A DNA stretch of 35,954 nt from DASPKW01 sp038244055 (GTDB lineage Bacteria; Planctomycetota; Phycisphaerae; Tepidisphaerales; Tepidisphaeraceae). Location of the stretch: contig JBBRTW010000011.1 in the NCBI GenBank assembly GCA_038244055.1, positions 1 to 35,954 on the forward strand. Direction: 5' to 3'. The notes under the pieces are model-generated. The model had not been told where the DNA came from. It ran no database searches and saw only the letters and a list, made by a program, of their open reading frames with translations. Within the stretch, counting starts at the first letter, position 1. Each line of letters starts with the position of its first letter. Of the stretch, positions 25,432 to 33,221 are shown piece by piece. The position numbers and the translations under genes were made by a program.

Positions 25432-26319
25432 ATGTTCGGATCTCACCTCTCGATAGCAGGGGGCCTGCACAACGCCCTTCTGGATGCGGAACGACTCCAT
25501 ATGGAAGTCGTCCAAATCTTCACCAAGAACCAGCAGCAATGGCGCGTCCCACCTCTCGATTCGGCCATGGCGGGCCAGTGGAAAACGCATTGCCAGCGGC
25601 TCGACTTTCGCCAGACGGTGTCCCACGATTCCTACCTCATCAACCTGGCTTCGCCGGATGAGGCGCTGTGGCGGAAGAGCATCGATCTGTTCGTTGAAGA
25701 ACTCACGCGGTGCATCCAGCTTGAGATTCCCTGGCTGGTGACCCATCCCGGCGCGCATATGGAATCCGGCGAGGAGGCCGGCCTCGCCCGCATCGCGGCC
25801 GCGGTCGATCAAATTCATCAGCGCATTCCGCAGTCGCCCGCCTCTTCAATCCGCAATCCGCAATCCACAATCCGCAATGTCACGACCTGTCTCGAAATCA
25901 CCGCCGGCCAGGGGACCAGTCTCGGATACCGTCTCGAGCATCTGGCGGCGATTATTGAAAAGGTCGAAGCGCCGCAGCGCATGGCGGTCTGCCTGGATAC
26001 CGCGCACCTCTTCGCGGCCGGCTACGATTTCCGCGGCCGAAAGTACGCGGGCTTCATGCGCGATCTGGAGAAGACCGTTGGCCTGGATCGCATCAAGGTC
26101 TGGCATCTCAACGATTCGAAGAAAGAACTCGGCAGCCGCGTCGATCGCCACGAGCATATCGGCCAGGGCACCATCGGCCTGGCAGGCTTCGCGCCGATCA
26201 TCCGCGACAAACGCTGGAAGGACACGCCCAAAATTCTCGAAACCGCCAAGGGCAAATCGCCCGATGGCCGGGAGTGGGATGCGGTGAATCTGGAAACGCT
26301 CAAAGGTTTGGCGAAGTAG
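25432..26319 (+). CDS. nfo: endonuclease IV (AP endonuclease)
   Basis: The 295-residue product is a full endonuclease IV, which cuts DNA 5' of abasic sites in base excision repair. The start GSHLSIAGG and the blocks THPGAH, LEITAGQG, CLDTAH, VWHLNDSKKE and RVDRHEHIGQG are all present. The nine metal ligands of the family can be placed: His65, His105, Glu155, Asp189, His192, His225, Asp238, His240 and Glu270. ATG 25432 was chosen because the family motif begins at residue 3; an in-frame ATG at 25402 adds ten residues without homology. Residues about 138-149 (SSIRNPQSTIRN) are encoded by a heptamer repeat inserted in frame just before the LEIT strand, which looks like a repeat expansion in a loop. 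Confidence 0.93.
   Translation: MFGSHLSIAGGLHNALLDAERLHMEVVQIFTKNQQQWRVPPLDSAMAGQWKTHCQRLDFRQTVSHDSYLINLASPDEALWRKSIDLFVEELTRCIQLEIPWLVTHPGAHMESGEEAGLARIAAAVDQIHQRIPQSPASSIRNPQSTIRNVTTCLEITAGQGTSLGYRLEHLAAIIEKVEAPQRMAVCLDTAHLFAAGYDFRGRKYAGFMRDLEKTVGLDRIKVWHLNDSKKELGSRVDRHEHIGQGTIGLAGFAPIIRDKRWKDTPKILETAKGKSPDGREWDAVNLETLKGLAK
25847..25874 (+). repeat. four CAATCCG heptamers inside nfo
   Basis: Units CAATCCG, CAATCCG, CAATCCA and CAATCCG follow one another, then CAAT. They encode the SIRNPQSTIRN loop of endonuclease IV, so the reading frame is kept. Confidence 0.9.
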
Positions 26320-26427
26320 GATCCGATCGCCCGAAGCGCTGGCCGGTCGGTGGGATGTAACTCCCATTCTGTGGCAAAGACGAGTCGCCAGGAATCCAAA
26401 TGCCGCTTTCCAAAGATTCCCGCTGAG

Positions 26428-26456
26428 TTGGCACGCTCCTTACTCAAGTATACAAT
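26428..26456 (+). promoter_or_regulatory. sigma70-type promoter of lipA, near-leaderless
   Basis: TTGGCA (26428-26433) and TACAAT (26451-26456) are separated by exactly 17 bases, a good match to the housekeeping consensus. The lipA ATG begins at 26466, so a transcript starting about seven bases after the -10 box would carry almost no leader, and no ribosome-binding site is present in the gap. Confidence 0.6.
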
Positions 26457-26465
26457 CCCCAGCCC

Positions 26466-27380
26466 ATGCCTGTATCCCTCGATGTCATCCCCGCTTCCGC
26501 CGCTCCCGCCGCCGCCCCCCAGCCCGCCGGCCGAAAGCCTTCCTGGCTCAAGATGAAAATGCCCGCCGGCACCGAATACGCCAAGCTCGCCCACCTCGTC
26601 ACCGGCCACAAGCTGCATACCGTCTGCCAGTCGGCCAAGTGCCCCAACATGGGCGAATGCTGGGCCGCGGGCACCGCCACCCTGATGATCCTCGGCGATG
26701 TCTGCACGCGCTCCTGCGGCTTCTGCCACATTGCCACCGGCAAGCCGCCGACCCTCGATCTCGATGAACCCGTCCGTGTCGGCGATGCCGTGGCGAAGAT
26801 GGCGCTCGGCCATGTCGTGATCACCTCGGTCAATCGCGATGAGCTTCCCGATGGCGGCGCGGAAATCTGGGCCCAGACGCTCAATGAGATCCGCCGGCAA
26901 TCTCCGGGCACGAGCGTCGAGGTGCTCATCCCCGATTTCTGCGGCGACTGGGATGCGCTGCAAAAAGTGCTCGATGCCAAACCCGACATCCTGAATCACA
27001 ATCTCGAATCCGTTCCGCGCCTCTACTCCCGCGTCCGCCCGCAGGCCAAGTACCGCCGCAGCCTGGAGCTGCTCCAGATCGCCAAGGGCCAGGGCTTCAC
27101 CACCAAGACCGGCATCATGCTCGGCCTGGGCGAGTCGGCCGATGAAATCGAATCGGTGCTCGATGACCTGGCGGCGATCTCCTGCGACATCCTCACCATC
27201 GGCCAGTACCTCCAGCCCACCGCCCAGCATCTCCCCGTCGAGCGCTGGGTGCATCCCGATGAGTTCGCGCTGTGGAAGGAAAAAGGCGAATCGCGCGGGC
27301 TGCGGCATGTGGAATCGGGCCCGCTGGTGCGATCGAGCTATCATGCGGAGAAGCAGGTGAAGGCACATGCGGGGGTGTGA
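26466..27380 (+). CDS. lipA: lipoyl synthase
   Basis: The 304-residue product is a radical-SAM lipoyl synthase, which inserts two sulfurs into protein-bound octanoyl groups. The N-terminal auxiliary cluster motif CQSAKCPNMGEC (54-65) and the radical-SAM motif CTRSCGFC (79-86) are intact, as are ITSVNRDELPDGG, NHNLESV, TKTGIMLGLGE and the C-terminal VRSSYHAEKQ with the conserved RSSY. The first 25 residues are an Ala/Pro-rich extension without homology. It acts in the cytoplasm on 2-oxoacid dehydrogenases and the glycine cleavage H protein. No lipB or other lipoylation gene is adjacent. The GC-rich codon use matches its neighbours. Confidence 0.95.
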   Translation: MPVSLDVIPASAAPAAAPQPAGRKPSWLKMKMPAGTEYAKLAHLVTGHKLHTVCQSAKCPNMGECWAAGTATLMILGDVCTRSCGFCHIATGKPPTLDLDEPVRVGDAVAKMALGHVVITSVNRDELPDGGAEIWAQTLNEIRRQSPGTSVEVLIPDFCGDWDALQKVLDAKPDILNHNLESVPRLYSRVRPQAKYRRSLELLQIAKGQGFTTKTGIMLGLGESADEIESVLDDLAAISCDILTIGQYLQPTAQHLPVERWVHPDEFALWKEKGESRGLRHVESGPLVRSSYHAEKQVKAHAGV

Positions 27381-27404
27381 AAGCCACATTCGAGACAGGA
27401 TCAC

Positions 27405-27428
27405 TCGCAAAGACGCAAAGTCGCAAAG
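27405..27428 (+). repeat. three octamers of type TCGCAAAG
   Basis: TCGCAAAG, ACGCAAAG and TCGCAAAG follow in tandem between lipA and the next small gene. It looks like one of the dispersed short repeats of the genome, and no function is evident. Confidence 0.75.
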
Positions 27429-27445
27429 AGACAGAGCAGACAATC

Positions 27446-27706
27446 ATGGCGCGTGAGAAGGAATTGCCAATTTTTGAATACGCGACACGGGTGCTTTCCG
27501 ACGGGCGATTGGAAGCAACTTGGCGCGACCGCCTGATCTACTTCATGGCATGGGCATGGTTCGTGAACGGCATGCTGTCGGGTATTTCGGGGGATCGAAT
27601 CCATATCCCTTTCGAGAAAAAGCTGGCAATCACCGGCAGTGGTGCAGTTATTACCGTGTTGTTGTGGTTGCGGCGATTCGGCGTTGCCGGTGGGCAGGGG
27701 CGGTGA
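27446..27706 (+). CDS. small membrane protein, possibly frameshifted
   Basis: The 86-residue frame MAREKELPIFEYATRVLSDG... has a hydrophilic start and hydrophobic stretches near residues 31-45 and 63-75. At its end another frame continues with AVTFLIVGMMEVAVMWFWN up to 27759, which would make a further transmembrane helix. The shift falls in a G-rich run (GGGGCGG, about 27698-27704). Either the gene has a frameshift mutation or a sequencing error is present, and the full protein would then have about 103 residues. There is no clear ribosome site and no recognised family. Confidence 0.4.
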   Translation: MAREKELPIFEYATRVLSDGRLEATWRDRLIYFMAWAWFVNGMLSGISGDRIHIPFEKKLAITGSGAVITVLLWLRRFGVAGGQGR

Positions 27707-27767
27707 CGTTTCTGATCGTCGGGATGATGGAAGTTGCGGTGATGTGGTTCTGGAATTGAGACCGCAG

Positions 27768-27833
27768 GGTGGGCAGGCGAGCCGGGTGAAACGCCACCGC
27801 GAATCAGAACCTCTCGCGGCTCGCCTGCCCACC
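27768..27833. repeat. 16-bp perfect inverted repeat
   Basis: GGTGGGCAGGCGAGCC (27768-27783) and its exact reverse complement (27818-27833) enclose 34 bases. Within the RNA this would make a long GC-rich stem just after the small membrane gene. There is no T-tract, so a classical terminator is unlikely. A dispersed palindromic element is more likely. Confidence 0.8.
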
Positions 27834-28178
27834 GATGGCGCGATCCGCGCGGCGGGCGGGGTCGGCGGCTTTGCAGGGAGGGGTGGAGAGCCTTCTTCGG
27901 ATGCATCGGCCGGCCCGCGCCCGGCGCGAGAGGGACGTCGCGGCCCCCACGGCCCATGGTGGGCAGCCGAGGGGGAAATTCAAAGGGGACAGGATTCGAT
28001 TTAATGATACCCTTCCCGCGCCCCGAATTTGAGGAAGGAGGCGGGGAAGACACCATCGAGCCTCAAGTTTTCTCCCCCGCCTCCTCTGGGTCGGCAAGCT
28101 CACCACAGGCTCTCACGCCCCCGCCTCCACCCCCACTTCCTTCTCTCCCTCGCCCCTCCATTGAAGAAGTATGCGGAA

Positions 28179-28327
28179 GGCAGTAGGCTGTAGGCAGTGA
28201 GGAAGAAGTTGCGAGTTGCGCGTTAAAGACCAGCCGCCCCTGCATTCCGTCGCGCGCTCGTCATCCATCCAAACGCTTCTTTGTCTTTCCTGTTTACTGC
28301 CTACCGCCTACCGCCTACCGCCTACTG
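28179..28327. repeat. heptamer tract CTACCGC and inverted partner
   Basis: At 28295-28327 the heptamer CTACCGC occurs three times in tandem, bounded by ACTGC and CTACTGC. At 28179-28198 lies a related inverted copy, GGCAGTAGGCTGTAGGCAGT. The two could pair across about 100 bases. Confidence 0.7.
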
Positions 28328-28549
28328 CTCGCTCGCGGGATGGCGGGACGGTGCTTTCCTGGGCCGCGGTCGGGGGGGTTTGAGTGAGAGCCTTTCACCG
28401 TCGGTACTCCGTCCTTCCTGCTCTTCGACTCAATTGCTTCGATTCCTGTCTTTAATTCGAAAGCCTTTCGTGAATGTGAGCAAGGAGGCGGACGCGACAC
28501 CATCAACGCAGGCATCACTTTGGCGAATGGGGCCACCTCCGTGATGTTG

Positions 28550-28675
28550 GCGGGCACAAAACTGAACATTGCGGGCACAAAGTTCATCTTTGTGCGCTCG
28601 AAACTCATCGCAGCGGGCACAAAGTTCATCTTTGTGCCCACCAAATCCATTTTCGCGGGCACAAACGCCGCATTC
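28550..28675. repeat. six 21-base tandem units with embedded hairpin
   Basis: Six units of exactly 21 bases follow each other. Units 1, 2, 4 and 6 begin GCGGGCACAAA, and units 2 and 4 are identical. Units 3 and 5 are diverged and begin GTGC. Across units 4 and 5, GGGCACAAAG (28615-28624) and CTTTGTGCCC (28630-28639) form a perfect 10-base-pair stem with a five-base loop. The array sits 80 bases upstream of the next gene. Confidence 0.85.
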
Positions 28676-28756
28676 GAGCCCTTATCCGGACCTTTTGCCC
28701 ACAAGTTTTTCGCCGATCCGCGTCAAGTCGTTCTCCGGGCGGGGCGATGGATTACC

Positions 28757-29413
28757 ATGGCCAACATTCTTCCCGATGATGCGGCGGGGCGGATCACCTT
28801 CTTCGAGGTTCACCAGCAGCCCTGGGCGGACCACGCGGTGGCGATAGGCGTTTCCGGCGCGGCCGTCGCGGCGCTGGGGGTCAGGACCGCCGAGGCGCGG
28901 GCGGCGCAGACCGCGCAGGCTGTGGCCTACGGCCAGGCGCGCTCGGCGACACTGGCGCTGCAACTGGCCGCCTCGGCCATGACCACCGCGGGCACGGATC
29001 TCATCCGCCAGATCAAGGCCAAAGCCGCCACCGATGGCCCGGCCGTCTATTCGCTGGCCCTGCTGCCCGCGCCCGCCAAACCCAGCCCCACACCGCCGCC
29101 CGGCACGCCAACGGCCTTCACCTTCACGCTCAACCAGACCGGCGCGCTGATGATCCAATGGAAATGCCGCAACCCGCGCGGCAGCAGCGGGACGATGTAC
29201 GAGATCGCCCGCTGCATCGGCGCGGACGGGCCCCTGGTGACCCTGGGCGTGGCCGGACGCAAGCGGTTCATCGATGATACGATTCCCGCCGGCGTCCGCG
29301 GCATCACCTACCAGATCACCGCCCGCCGCTCGACCGCGCAGGGAATGCCCGCGCGCTTCACCGTCAACTTCGGCGTGAAGGCGGCGGGCGGGGCGGCGCG
29401 CCTGGCGGCGTGA
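28757..29413 (+). CDS. hypothetical protein with C-terminal fibronectin-III-like domain
   Basis: The 218-residue product starts MANILPDDAAGRITFFEVHQ, an N-terminus I associate with planctomycete hypothetical proteins. Residues about 25-95 form an Ala-rich helical region (many Ala/Gln/Arg heptads). A Pro-rich linker (PAPAKPSPTPPPGTPTAFT) leads to a beta domain (about 120-210) with WKCRNPRGSSGTMYEIARCI and FIDDTIPAGVRGITYQITARR, typical of a fibronectin type III fold. There is no signal peptide or catalytic motif. A role in binding proteins or phage-like structures is possible. The start is the first ATG with family-like sequence; no strong ribosome site is present. Confidence 0.7.
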   Translation: MANILPDDAAGRITFFEVHQQPWADHAVAIGVSGAAVAALGVRTAEARAAQTAQAVAYGQARSATLALQLAASAMTTAGTDLIRQIKAKAATDGPAVYSLALLPAPAKPSPTPPPGTPTAFTFTLNQTGALMIQWKCRNPRGSSGTMYEIARCIGADGPLVTLGVAGRKRFIDDTIPAGVRGITYQITARRSTAQGMPARFTVNFGVKAAGGAARLAA

Positions 29414-29424
29414 GGCGTTCAGGC

Positions 29425-29584
29425 AATGAGACAATGAGACAATCAGACAAGGGGACAATGAGACAACGGGACAATGAAACAAGGGGACAATGAGACAAGG
29501 GGACAAGGGGACAAGGGGACAAGGGGACAAGGGGGCAAGGGGACAAGGGGGCAAGGGGACAAGGGGGCAAGGGGACAATGAGAC
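29425..29584. repeat. octamer minisatellite, 20 units
   Basis: Twenty consecutive eight-base units are present, mainly AAGGGGAC, AATGAGAC and AAGGGGGC, with a few variants. They start about 12 bases after the preceding stop. The right half is purer (alternating AAGGGGAC and AAGGGGGC), which suggests recent slippage or unequal exchange. All reading frames are low-complexity. Confidence 0.92.
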
Positions 29585-29652
29585 AAGCGGGGGGGCGTTG
29601 GCAGAGATCTTCCCTGAATCAAGAATGCACCGCCCGCTCCGCCTCTCACTGA

Positions 29653-30705
29653 TCACTTCTGCCCTGCCGCCAGCCTCCCCGCCTTCGTATAACACCGCGC
29701 CGCCTCTTCGATATTCCGCATGATCCCCTTCCCATGCTCGTAGCGCCACCCCAGGTTCAACAGCGCGTTGGCATACCCCAGCACGATGAGCGAGCTCGCC
29801 TGGCGCGGCGTCTGCCCGGCCAATTTCGCGCCCAGCTCTTCGCGAAGGGCGACATACACATCGTACAGCGGCGAGCCTTGTTCGGGCGGCAGGAGCAAAC
29901 CGGTTGGATCGCGCAGCGGCAGCGCGCCGCCGCAGGTCGGGCAGAAGCGGGCCGCCCCCAGCCCCCCCAGCCCCGCCAATGGAGCGCGGCAGGCGGGGCA
30001 GGCCACCAGCACCGGCGCGGGCAGGCCCGATTCATCGGGCTGGGTCCAGGCGATCGCGCCGGAGAGGCCGACCGCTTCCATATTGGCCGCCCATTCCGGG
30101 GAAACCGCCTCGGCCGCCAACTCGCCCATGACCAGGGCGTGACCCTCCGCCGGTGGCGAAGGCTGCGCGGCCCAAGGCGCGGCGGGGGATGAATCGGCGA
30201 GCAATGAACCCGTCTCCCGCGCGGCCGCCGAATCGGATGCGATGGTCCCGCCCGCGATCGATTTGAAAGCCGCGCCCGATTTCGCCACCGCCGCGACGCT
30301 CGCCGTCGGTATCTCCCGGTTCACGCAAAGCACGCGCACGATCCCGATGTAGAAACGCAGCCCGCTGTAGAGCCGAACCTGATCGCGATAGCTCCCATCG
30401 GCCAGCGCGATCCGCAATCCGCCGACGCCATTGGCATAAAACGTCCCCTCCAGATCGCGCGTGATGATCGCGTGAATCGATCCGACCTCCGCATCGTCCA
30501 GCACTACTCCGCACGCTCCGGAGCGCCCGAGCGTCAGCCCCTCGACCAGATTCGCGCGATGCTGCCGACCATTGGCAAACCCCACCCGCAGTTCCATCGG
30601 CCGATCGCCGATCTCCGCCGGCGCATCGGCTGGATCCAACGGGCCATCCAACAACTCATCGGCCGAGTCATGCAGATCGATCGACATGTCTGTTTCGTTG
30701 CTCAC
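29653..30705 (-). CDS. FHA domain, zinc ribbon and Sel1-like repeat protein
   Basis: The 350-residue product has an FHA-like domain at about 38-126 with LGRSGACGVVLDD and GSIHAII, the Gly-Arg and Ser-x-x-His pattern of phosphothreonine-binding domains (here Ser-x-His). A low-complexity Ala/Ser region follows. Then comes a zinc ribbon, CPACRAPL and FCPTCGG (about 234-262), and a C-terminal Sel1-like repeat, LGWRYEHGKGIMRNIEEAAR (about 316-340). Such proteins act as adaptors in Ser/Thr-kinase signalling, common in planctomycetes. No kinase is in the window. ATG 30705 is the first start; ribosome-site evidence is weak. Confidence 0.78.
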   Translation of the reverse strand: MSNETDMSIDLHDSADELLDGPLDPADAPAEIGDRPMELRVGFANGRQHRANLVEGLTLGRSGACGVVLDDAEVGSIHAIITRDLEGTFYANGVGGLRIALADGSYRDQVRLYSGLRFYIGIVRVLCVNREIPTASVAAVAKSGAAFKSIAGGTIASDSAAARETGSLLADSSPAAPWAAQPSPPAEGHALVMGELAAEAVSPEWAANMEAVGLSGAIAWTQPDESGLPAPVLVACPACRAPLAGLGGLGAARFCPTCGGALPLRDPTGLLLPPEQGSPLYDVYVALREELGAKLAGQTPRQASSLIVLGYANALLNLGWRYEHGKGIMRNIEEAARCYTKAGRLAAGQK

Positions 30706-30914
30706 AAATGACTCTCAATCCATTAACCCTATCCCGCGCCGGGTAAGAGGGCAATGAAAAATCCAGATACCGGCGGATTTTGAACGCTCGAAACGCACCC
30801 GAATGCGATGAAGTACGGTTGACGGACCATTCGCTGCGTATTTGCGGCGATTGACGGCCTGTGGTCGTTCTGGGCAGATTCTTCAGGATGACTGCAATCG
30901 ACTATCGGCCCCAC

Positions 30915-30938
30915 GGGTAAGGCCTGAAAGCCTTACCC
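30915..30938. repeat. 9-bp hairpin GGGTAAGGC
   Basis: GGGTAAGGC (30915-30923) and GCCTTACCC (30930-30938) form a perfect stem with a six-base loop between two minus-strand genes. No T-tract follows on either strand, so it is a weak terminator candidate at best. It may be a dispersed palindrome. Confidence 0.6.
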
Positions 30939-30967
30939 ATGCCACCCATGCCACCCGGCATCCTCCA

Positions 30968-30995
30968 CATTTGCCATTCGCCATTCGCCATTCGT
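30968..30995 (+). repeat. four CATTCGC-type heptamers
   Basis: CATTTGC, CATTCGC, CATTCGC and CATTCGT follow in tandem, ending just before the stop of the 31005-32819 gene. They resemble the other heptamer tracts of this half of the window. Confidence 0.85.
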
Positions 30996-31004
30996 CATTT
31001 CCAC

Positions 31005-32819
31005 CTATCTTCCCTCCTGCGCCTTCATCCCCCCCGCGAAGTCAATGAACCTCAGCAGCCCATCATCGTGCGTGTAATACCACCGGCTGACCACGCCCGT
31101 GCCATTGACGCTGACCGAGACGCAGTCCATCGGCTCCCCCTTCTCATCGCGGCGCAAGGGGGCGACCGTCAGGCGGGTGATGAAGAGTGTGAGCAGGCCG
31201 GGCGGGGCCACCGTGTCGGTGCCGATGAACGATTCGGTCTTGATCAGGCACGGTTTCTCGGCAAGCTCCTGCAGCAGCAGGGGCACCAACGCGCCGGGGA
31301 TGAACTGCGCCGGCACCGTGACATCGATCCGGCTCGGCCCGGCCGTTGAGCCCAGCGTCATCTTGCCGTTTTCGATGTTGATCCACTGCTCGCGCGTGCG
31401 CCGGGAGAGTTCCCCGCGATCGCGGCGGCTCTCGCGGAAAGTGGTGGCCCGGTATTTCGACAGATCGAGCGCGGCTGTCCACTCCTGCTCGAAGCGCGAG
31501 TCGGTGGTGTAAGGGTCCATCGCCTGCGAGGAACGCGAGCCTTCCAGAGTCGGATCGGCCGGCGGGGCGGTGGGGTCGAGCGGGTCATCGTGCTTGATCG
31601 TTTTCCACTTCGAGACCAGCCACGGCTCCTGGTCGGCATTCTCCGATTGATCCCACATGGACCATTTCAGGCTGCCGGTTTCGGAGAGAATCTCCGCCAG
31701 CCCGCGCTCGCCCAGGGATCGCGCGGTCTCCGCGCCATTGGCCAGCAATGTCGACAAATCCTGCTTGCCCGCGAATTTCACGCTCGGCCCGATCGCGCTC
31801 CAGGCGGCATCGAAAATCTTTCCATCGCGCAGCCCCCCGCGCTGCACCACCAGCAGAGCATGGCCATCCTCGTGTGCGATCAGATACGCCCGCGCTGGGA
31901 AATACGTCGCGGCTGCATCCACGCGATCGACCCAGTAAGTCCGATGCCCCAGGGCATGCACCGGCCCGCTCCGCCAATCGGGATCGCGCGCCTGCAGCAT
32001 CGCCAGAAGCGCTTCATCCGCGTCATCGGGGAAGAAGATGCAGGCCGCCAGATCGGCCGCCACCCACGAAGCGCCCCAGGTGCCATCGAAAAGCATCTGC
32101 CGCTGGAGCTGGTTCGGATCATCGGCCGGGACGATCGCATAATGCGCCGGCGCATCCACCGCGATCCCATCCGCCAGTTCCACCCTCCCACCCGGCTCCG
32201 GCGCGGCGCTGGTCATGGAAACCGATACGTTCTCCGCCATCTGCCGCACCACTTGTCGATCCGATTCATCCACCGGCCCGACGCCCTCGAGCTGCACGAT
32301 CACCGCCTGGCCCGCCCGCGTCACGGCGCAGGCCACCACATCCTTATGCACCACCCCCGGCCGCGGCGAGGTGATGTAACTCACCATCTGCCTCGGCCAG
32401 CCCGCCACCTGCAAATTCTGCCGCGCGAACCCCTCGCGCCCATCGGCCAGCCCGCGCAAGACCTCCGCCTTGATCCGCCCGCTTCGCTGCAAATGCTCCA
32501 ATGGCGATATCAGCCCGTCGGCCCGCTGCCGCAACACCCGCAATCGCCGCCCCGGCCGATCCCCCTCGCCCGGCGGCTCCTCCGCCTCCACCGCATCCCC
32601 GCGCTCGGCCGCCGTGGGGATCGACCCCCACTTGGCCGGCAATCGCACCATCAATCGCCCGATGATCTGCTGCGGCCCCAGCTCCACGCGCATCGACTGC
32701 GTCACATGCCGGGTGACCAAAGCCGCCAGCCCCACCGCCCCCGCGAAAACCAGCACCAGCACCCCCTGCATCACCAGGCGGCGCACGCGCGGGCTGAGTT
32801 GGAGGGATTTTCGCGCCAT
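31005..32819 (-). CDS. membrane-anchored hypothetical protein
   Basis: The 604-residue product has a basic start and one transmembrane helix (about 15-36), so most of the protein is expected outside the cytoplasm. The rest is mixed alpha/beta with repeated VxVxLxG-type strands (ITSPRPGVVHKDVVACAV, AVIVQLEGVG, HALLVVQRGG), followed by an acidic linker and a C-terminal beta-rich part. I recognise no family and no catalytic motif. The ATG at 32819 (MARKSLQL) was chosen; an in-frame GTG at 32825 lies two codons upstream. The gene runs in the same direction as the FHA gene, 299 bases apart. Confidence 0.7.
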   Translation of the reverse strand: MARKSLQLSPRVRRLVMQGVLVLVFAGAVGLAALVTRHVTQSMRVELGPQQIIGRLMVRLPAKWGSIPTAAERGDAVEAEEPPGEGDRPGRRLRVLRQRADGLISPLEHLQRSGRIKAEVLRGLADGREGFARQNLQVAGWPRQMVSYITSPRPGVVHKDVVACAVTRAGQAVIVQLEGVGPVDESDRQVVRQMAENVSVSMTSAAPEPGGRVELADGIAVDAPAHYAIVPADDPNQLQRQMLFDGTWGASWVAADLAACIFFPDDADEALLAMLQARDPDWRSGPVHALGHRTYWVDRVDAAATYFPARAYLIAHEDGHALLVVQRGGLRDGKIFDAAWSAIGPSVKFAGKQDLSTLLANGAETARSLGERGLAEILSETGSLKWSMWDQSENADQEPWLVSKWKTIKHDDPLDPTAPPADPTLEGSRSSQAMDPYTTDSRFEQEWTAALDLSKYRATTFRESRRDRGELSRRTREQWINIENGKMTLGSTAGPSRIDVTVPAQFIPGALVPLLLQELAEKPCLIKTESFIGTDTVAPPGLLTLFITRLTVAPLRRDEKGEPMDCVSVSVNGTGVVSRWYYTHDDGLLRFIDFAGGMKAQEGR

Positions 32820-33221
32820 CTCCACACATCATACACGCGGAAAATGCAATTGAACCACGAAAGCCACGAAGGGCGCGAAGAAAAGGCGAAGAGGGTCGAG
32901 GGGTTGAGGGGTTGAGGGTAGAGGATGGAGGGTTGAAACGACTCCGCTGAAATCCTCCCAACCCGTGCCGCCTCCAAATACCACGCGCCTTACTCCCTCT
33001 CCCAAGCGGCGCTAGAACGGCTCATTCGCCGCGCTGCTCAAACGCCGCGTGGGAGAGGGCGGGGGTGAGGGGTTGGCGTCGAGTTCCGGGCCAGGTGAAT
33101 TCAACAATGGAGTTTAGGATTTCATCGGCCCCGTTCAAACCACTACCCTCCACACTCTCCGCAATTCCTTCGTGCCTTTCGTGTCCTTCGTGGTTAATCT
33201 TCCTCTCCGAGGAGAACCACC
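32820..33221. other. divergent intergenic region
   Basis: No gene is seen here. It contains degenerate CCACGAAG-type repeats near 32858-32880 and, in inverted orientation, near 33170-33202 (TTCGTGCCTTTCGTGTCC). A long GC-rich inverted repeat lies at 32995-33059. The promoters of the two divergent genes should lie here, but I see no strong consensus. Confidence 0.55.
32995..33059. repeat. long inverted repeat CCCTCTCCCA / TGGGAGAGGG
   Basis: CCCTCTCCCA (32995-33004) and TGGGAGAGGG (33050-33059) pair perfectly, and after one mismatch GCGGCG/CGCCGC continues the stem for six pairs. It is probably a dispersed palindromic element. Confidence 0.75.

Larger units (their letters stand above)
27834..28756. 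other. gene-free region with short repeats
   Basis: No open frame here has a ribosome site together with protein-like composition. The region contains C-rich low-complexity sequence (28070-28170), a heptamer/inverted-repeat unit (28179-28327) and a 21-base tandem array (28550-28675). A frame continuous with the following gene covers 28520-28756, but it only translates the array and is unlikely to be protein-coding. Confidence 0.55.

Noticed and set aside
26022..27443. 473-codon minus-strand open frame
   Set aside because: It is antisense to endonuclease IV and lipA, both of which have complete catalytic motifs.
28520..28756. N-terminal extension of the 28757 gene through the 21-base array
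   Set aside because: The added residues only translate the tandem repeat, and the family-like N-terminus begins at 28757.
29425..29584. Possible CRISPR array
   Set aside because: The units are eight bases long with no spacers between them and no cas genes are present, so it is a minisatellite.
31590..32915. 441-codon plus-strand open frame rich in Pro, Arg and His
   Set aside because: It lies opposite the membrane-anchored protein and has the composition of a shadow frame, with no ribosome site or family signal.
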